Assembly (NCBI GenBank): GCA_937928545.1
Contig: CALGJQ010000065.1
Location: 1-35,420, forward strand
Direction of reading: 5' to 3'
Length of the DNA stretch: 35,420 nt
DNA from: an uncultured Verrucomicrobiales bacterium
Lineage (GTDB): Bacteria; Verrucomicrobiota; Verrucomicrobiia; Verrucomicrobiales; Akkermansiaceae
Numbering within the stretch: position 1 is the first letter of the stretch; the number at the start of each line of letters is the position of its first letter. The notes beneath the pieces are model-generated. The model did no database searches. It was given only the letters and a program-made list of their open reading frames with translations, and was not told where the DNA came from. The translations under genes were made by a program, and so were the position numbers. This document shows, piece after piece, positions 31,476 through 35,420 of the stretch.

Positions 31476-31584
31476 CATCGCCGCAAACCTTCGCGCTCTC
31501 GGATTGCCCTTGCTTGATCGCCCTAATAACAAGAGTGATTCTTTTCGATGGGCCACGGCGGGTTTTTGATTAAGCTCGCTGGAG

Positions 31585-33003
31585 ATGGCTCGATTGAAGA
31601 TTGCGATGCGATGGTTGGCTCCTTTGTTGGGAGTTTTGGCGGGGGTGGTGGCTTCGTCTGCGGGGATGGATCGGATGGCGGCGATCACTTTGGGGATCAC
31701 GGTGTTGACGGCGTTGTGGTGGATGTTTGAGGCGATCCCGATTCCGATTGCTTCGTTGGTTCCGATTGCGCTTTTACCTTTGTTGGGGGTTTTGCCGGCG
31801 AAGACGACGGTGGCGCAGAGTTATGGGCATCCTTTGATTCTGCTTTTGATGGGTGGGTTCTTTTTGTCGAAGGGGATGGAGAAGAGCGGGGTGCATCGTC
31901 GGCTTGCCTTGGGAATGGTGGGGCTTTGTGGAGGGAAGCGGGATGATGGGAAAACGAAGCCGAAGTTTTTGATGCTGGGCTTTATGCTGGCGGCGGCGGT
32001 TTTGAGTATGTGGATTTCAAATACCGCGACGACTTTGATGCTCTTGCCGATCGCGCTGGCGGTGCTGGATGGGAGTCGGAAGGAAAGCGGAGTGAATCCG
32101 CTCGCGGCTCCCTTGATGATGGGGATCGCTTATGCGGCGAGTGTGGGCGGGCTGGGATCGCCGATTGGGACGCCTCCGAATTTGGTCTTTATCGAGCAGT
32201 ATAAGGAAGCGACGGGGATCGAGATGACCTTTAGCCAATGGATGGCTTACGGGGTTCCGGTGGTGGTAATCATGTTGCCGCTGATGTGGCTTTGGTTGAG
32301 TCGGAATCAGAAAGGGGAGGTGGCTCTGACACTTCCGAAGGTGGGAGCATGGCGGCCAGCGGAGCGGCGGACTTTGATGGTGTTTGGGCTGACGGCGCTG
32401 GCTTGGATGACGAGAGTGGAGCCTTTTGGCGGCTGGAGTTCGTGGCTGGGACTGAATGGAGCGAATGATGCTTCGGTGGCCTTTTTAGGAGTGATGCTTC
32501 TTTTTCTGATTCCCGATGGATCGGGTGAGAAAGGGGAAGGAGGGAGGCTGTTGGATTGGGAGAGCTGCAAGGAGGTTCCTTGGGGAGTTTTGCTGCTTTT
32601 TAGTGGAGGGATTTGTCTCGCGGCGGGGATTAAGGATTCCGGGCTGAGTGCGGAGATTGCGGGGGCTTTGTCCGGAGTGGGGACCTTGCCGATTCTGGCT
32701 TTGGTTTTCACGGTATGCTTTTTGATGACCTTTTTGACCGAGCTGACGAGTAATACGGCGAGCACGATTTTGATCATGCCGATTTTAGCGACGGTGGCTT
32801 TGTCGAACGATCTGGACCCGCTGGTGGTGATGTTGCCAGCGGCGTTGAGCGCGAGCTGCGCCTTTATGTTGCCGGTGGCGACGGCTCCGAATGCGGTGGT
32901 TTTTGGATCGGGACATCTGACCGTGCCGCAGATGATGCGCGAAGGAGTGGTGCTGAATTTGATCGGGGTGGTGGTGATCAGCCTTTATTGCTGGCTGGTT
33001 TAG
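31585..33003 (+). CDS. DASS-family (SLC13) anion symporter
   Basis: The 472-residue membrane protein has the two SNT motifs of the divalent anion:Na+ symporter family: SNTATT (145-150) and SNTAST (389-394), the latter followed by ILIMP. The GTPPNLVF loop after the first repeat is also typical. About eleven helices are predicted. Members import succinate, malate, fumarate, citrate or sulfate with Na+; the carboxylate type is the likely one. The start ATG at 31585 gives a basic MARLKIAMRW N-terminus. Confidence 0.9.
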   Translation: MARLKIAMRWLAPLLGVLAGVVASSAGMDRMAAITLGITVLTALWWMFEAIPIPIASLVPIALLPLLGVLPAKTTVAQSYGHPLILLLMGGFFLSKGMEKSGVHRRLALGMVGLCGGKRDDGKTKPKFLMLGFMLAAAVLSMWISNTATTLMLLPIALAVLDGSRKESGVNPLAAPLMMGIAYAASVGGLGSPIGTPPNLVFIEQYKEATGIEMTFSQWMAYGVPVVVIMLPLMWLWLSRNQKGEVALTLPKVGAWRPAERRTLMVFGLTALAWMTRVEPFGGWSSWLGLNGANDASVAFLGVMLLFLIPDGSGEKGEGGRLLDWESCKEVPWGVLLLFSGGICLAAGIKDSGLSAEIAGALSGVGTLPILALVFTVCFLMTFLTELTSNTASTILIMPILATVALSNDLDPLVVMLPAALSASCAFMLPVATAPNAVVFGSGHLTVPQMMREGVVLNLIGVVVISLYCWLV

Positions 33004-33012
33004 TTTTTGAAG

Positions 33013-33028
33013 TGTGACAAATTTCACT
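33013..33028 (+). promoter_or_regulatory. CRP-like palindrome upstream of gltS
   Basis: TGTGA-CAAATT-TCACT departs from the CRP/FNR half-site pattern TGTGA-N6-TCACA at one base. It lies 139 bases before the gltS start in the 164-bp spacer. The match is short and could be chance, but the position between two transporter genes suits nutrient control. Confidence 0.35.
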
Positions 33029-33167
33029 CTGTATCTGGAAAGACTCGTGCTTGAGAGTATCTACGTTGATTCCAAAACTTCTCTGGTGCAGGAAGTTTGG
33101 CGAATTCACAAGTAGTTTGAGATCGACAGTTGAAAGCTGGGTTTCCACAGTCAGGCACGACTCAGTG

Positions 33168-34379
33168 ATGTTTATTTTTTTAGCTGATAGCTTTTTGACC
33201 ATCACCCTAGCTATTCTGGTGCTTTTTGCGGGTGTTCATTTGAATCGCAAGATCAGGTTCCTTCGAAAATACAATATTCCGGAGCCAGTGACGGGTGGGT
33301 TGCTGGCGGCGATTATTGTTGGGATGATCTATTTTGTGGGGAAGGTGGAGGTTTCATTCACCCTTGATGCTAGGGATCAATTGTTGGTCTACTTTTTCAC
33401 CTGTATCGGGTTAAATGCTCGTTTCTCGGATTTGATTAAAGGCGGACGGCCTTTGGTCACTTTGCTGATTCTGACCCTTGGATTCATCGTGATTCAGGAT
33501 GTTGTGGGAATCGCGACTGCAATGATGATCGGGCAGCCTCCGGCGGTTGGGGTGTTGGCTGGTTCGACTTCGCTGATTGGTGGTCACGGGACGGCGATTG
33601 CTTGGGCACCGGAGGTGGTGAAGCTGGGGATTGAAAATGCTTTGGAGATCGGGATTGCGAGTGCGACGCTTGGCTTGATCGTCGCCAGTTTGATCGGTGG
33701 GCCGATTTCGAAGTTTCTCATTTCTCGGAACAAGTTGGAGGCTCCTCAAGAGCAAGAGAAGCCAGTGGTCGGCCTCGCTCATGAGGGCGAAGATGAGAAG
33801 GAGGTGAATCACTTCAGTCTCATGCAAGTCATCCTCGTGATGCATGTCTGCATGATCATCGGCTACATCATCCATCAGCAGATTCTGGCGATGAACTTCA
33901 GCCTGCCGCTCTTCGTTCCATGTTTACTCGTGGGCATTTTGTTTTCCAATACGGTGCCGCATTTTTTCCCAAAGCTCGCCTGGCCTGCTCGGACAAAGGC
34001 TTTGGCCATTGTCTCGGATTTCTCGCTGGGGCTTTTCCTCTCCATGACTCTCATGAGCATGAAGCTCTGGGAACTCGCAAGCCTCGCTGGGCCTTTGCTG
34101 GTGATCTTAGTTCTGCAGACTGTAGTCGCCTTTGTCTTTATCGTCTTCGTGCTCTTTAGGTTGATGGGAAAAGACTATCAGGCGGCAGTGCTCTCGGCAG
34201 GTTTCGGTGGTTTCGCCCTCGGTGCGACTCCAGTGGCGATTGCCAATATGACGGCGGTGACGAAGTCCCACGGCCCGGCTCCGATGGCGTTTATTATGCT
34301 TCCTCTCGTCGGGGCCTTCTTCGTGGATGTTACAAATGCCTTTGTCATTCGCTTCGCTCTTCAATGGTGTGGCGGCTAA
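33168..34379 (+). CDS. gltS: Sodium/glutamate symporter GltS
   Basis: The 403-residue protein matches GltS: LADSFLTITLAILVLFAGVHLNRKIRFLRKYNIPEPVTGGLLAA at the N-terminus, GLNARFSDLIKGG, the repeat GVLAGSTSLIGGHGTAIAWAP with the conserved GHG, and the second-half copy AVLSAGFGGFALGATPVAIANMTAVTKSHGPAP. It imports L-glutamate with Na+. ATG at 33168 gives the usual start; the longer open frame upstream lacks membrane character. It is followed after 12 bases by the ion channel gene, so they form an operon. Confidence 0.93.
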   Translation: MFIFLADSFLTITLAILVLFAGVHLNRKIRFLRKYNIPEPVTGGLLAAIIVGMIYFVGKVEVSFTLDARDQLLVYFFTCIGLNARFSDLIKGGRPLVTLLILTLGFIVIQDVVGIATAMMIGQPPAVGVLAGSTSLIGGHGTAIAWAPEVVKLGIENALEIGIASATLGLIVASLIGGPISKFLISRNKLEAPQEQEKPVVGLAHEGEDEKEVNHFSLMQVILVMHVCMIIGYIIHQQILAMNFSLPLFVPCLLVGILFSNTVPHFFPKLAWPARTKALAIVSDFSLGLFLSMTLMSMKLWELASLAGPLLVILVLQTVVAFVFIVFVLFRLMGKDYQAAVLSAGFGGFALGATPVAIANMTAVTKSHGPAPMAFIMLPLVGAFFVDVTNAFVIRFALQWCGG

Positions 34380-34391
34380 TTTCATGAGCCG

Positions 34392-35030
34392 ATGAACTTT
34401 CTGAATTCCGTCAATACCGCGCGCTTTCTCCTGCTTGTGCAGGTTGGCTTGATCGTGTCCTCAGTGTCGTGGGAAATGCTGGCGACTTTTTGGCTGTCCT
34501 TTGTGTTTCCCATCGCCTTCGCATTTTGCGGAGCCCTTCTCGCAAGGAGTAAAAAATGGTTCTTCACTTACCTTGGCCTTTCACTGCTCGCCCTCTTCTC
34601 CAGATATTTTGGGACTCACGCTTTGAGCGGATTTTTTCAACTCGTTTGCCTCACAGGAGCGTTCGTCATGCTTCTCAGAGAAATTATCCGGCACAGCTTT
34701 TTCAAACCAGAGGTGGCGCAGTGGGATCGTGTGGTAGCCGGAGTTACGGGTTATTTGACTCTTGGCTTCTTTTGGTTTCTTGGGATCGTCGTCGTCAGTC
34801 AAATCGAAGCAGATGCCTTTCTGAACCAAGTCACAAGTGAGCCGCCCGAACTGGCTGACCAGCTTTACTTCAGCTTCGTGACTCTGACCACGCTGGGCTA
34901 CGGAGACATTGTGCCGACCAATGCTCTCGCCAAGCTCATCGTCATGCTTTCTTCCCTGAGCGGGGTTCTTTACCTCGCTGTCTTTATCTCGGCCCTCATC
35001 GGGTCGGCCAGCTCTTCAGATCGTGCTTAG
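34392..35030 (+). CDS. Ion channel protein (K+-channel type filter)
   Basis: The 212-residue protein has about five membrane segments and a re-entrant pore loop with the K+-selectivity filter TTLGYGD (166-172) in FSFVTLTTLGYGDIVPTNALAKL, followed by a final helix (MLSSLSGVLYLAVFISALIG). This is the Ion_trans_2 type of channel, with extra N-terminal helices and no RCK/TrkA regulatory domain. Coupling with gltS suggests balancing of membrane potential or osmotic ions during Na+-driven glutamate uptake, which is inference. The downstream lipoprotein gene overlaps its stop. Confidence 0.88.
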   Translation: MNFLNSVNTARFLLLVQVGLIVSSVSWEMLATFWLSFVFPIAFAFCGALLARSKKWFFTYLGLSLLALFSRYFGTHALSGFFQLVCLTGAFVMLLREIIRHSFFKPEVAQWDRVVAGVTGYLTLGFFWFLGIVVVSQIEADAFLNQVTSEPPELADQLYFSFVTLTTLGYGDIVPTNALAKLIVMLSSLSGVLYLAVFISALIGSASSSDRA

Positions 35031-35420
35031 ACTCCTCCGCCATTTATCTCTTTGCTTACTCGTTCTACTAGGGGCAAGTAGCTGTGCTTTTAAGAAATTC
35101 GACCGCCTTGGAATGATGCCAACTCCGGCGCACTTCGATGAGGCGATGCGTGAGGATTTTGCCAAGAAAGCCTACCTTAGAAAATCTCCCTACCAAGGGA
35201 TGCTCTATGTCACCGACCGCAAACCTGCAGCCAGCAAACGTGGAGGCCAGCGCTTTTACCAAAACGCTCGTGGTTCGTTAATGAGAGCCGGGATCGGTGA
35301 GGTCGCTTATGCAGAGCATAAACTCGGGGGAAATTTGGTCCGGCTCCTCCCCATCGCCGGAGAAAAACTCAAGCCATTCCCCGGCGAAGTCACAGGAATC
35401 AACGAGCTGGGCTATCTCTC
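35023..35420 (+). CDS. Lipoprotein, partial (runs off the window)
   Basis: A frame from GTG at 35023 (overlapping the channel stop by eight bases) is open to the window end, 132 codons. It begins MLRLLRHLSLCLLVLLGASSCAFKKF, a lipoprotein signal with lipobox GASSC. The visible part of the mature protein (FDRLGMMPTPAHFDEAMREDF, AYLRKSPYQGMLYVTDRKP) is not recognised. It is the third gene of the gltS operon; the C-terminal part is missing. Confidence 0.75.
   Translation, partial: MLRLLRHLSLCLLVLLGASSCAFKKFDRLGMMPTPAHFDEAMREDFAKKAYLRKSPYQGMLYVTDRKPAASKRGGQRFYQNARGSLMRAGIGEVAYAEHKLGGNLVRLLPIAGEKLKPFPGEVTGINELGYL

Noticed and set aside
33051..33167. Longer gltS start 39 codons upstream
   Set aside because: The extra N-terminal segment is polar with no membrane character, and GltS proteins normally begin at the helix starting at 33168.

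Overview
The window looks like a chromosomal segment of a verrucomicrobium (Verrucomicrobiota, perhaps a marine Verrucomicrobiales). The inference rests on a MurC-MurB fusion directly behind murG, a PEP-CTERM exosortase substrate, long secreted proteins built from LamG, thrombospondin type 3, discoidin and NHL-like modules, a short SEC-C protein, and weak Shine-Dalgarno usage throughout. No rRNA, CRISPR array, prophage or plasmid replication gene was seen.

Layout. (1) 1-1642: an IS4-type insertion sequence with near-perfect inverted repeats and an 8-bp direct repeat, inserted just beyond an iron-uptake operon. (2) 1645-3962, minus strand: feoA, feoB and an overlooked 41-residue Cys-rich membrane protein, preceded by a dyad that may be a metal-responsive operator. 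(3) 4007-6129: argD and an EamA-type exporter. (4) 6445-9812: murG and a murC-murB fusion, a fragment of a division/cell-wall cluster. (5) 10153-18195: a large LamG/TSP3 surface protein, an SGNH-like hydrolase, a TerB/DUF533-like protein, an AAA ATPase with a nuclease-like C-terminus under paired 21-bp repeats, and mutS. (6) 18312-21766: an accessory group with a DUF6916-like protein, a secreted NHL-like protein, a phage-tail-collar (MdpB-type) protein and a GNAT acetyltransferase. (7) 22580-24050: a tRNA-rich block on the minus strand. Glu, Pro and Lys tRNAs are conventional. The rest (Ser, Arg, Cys, Thr-like, Gly, Met, a second Gly-like) are strongly aberrant, and a small SEC-C protein gene lies among them. 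(8) 24297-28099: a possible small lipoprotein, a discoidin-PDZ-toroid secreted protein and a CAP-domain PEP-CTERM protein. (9) 28226-30764: an ABC exporter whose permease is frameshifted at a homopolymer. (10) 30931-35420: a rhodanese, a palindromic repeat, a DASS transporter, then gltS, a two-pore-helix-type ion channel gene and a lipoprotein that runs off the end.

The most unusual part is the tRNA block. Several tRNA-like genes keep complete acceptor and anticodon stems, and some an encoded CCA, while the D-loop GG and the T-loop TTC are lost together. One Arg(UCU)-like gene has no D-arm at all. Either this is a decaying (perhaps phage-derived) tRNA array or a set of structurally non-canonical tRNAs. 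Two reading frames (the SEC-C gene and the ABC permease) are broken at runs of five A, so a sequencing or assembly cause must be weighed against real slippage.
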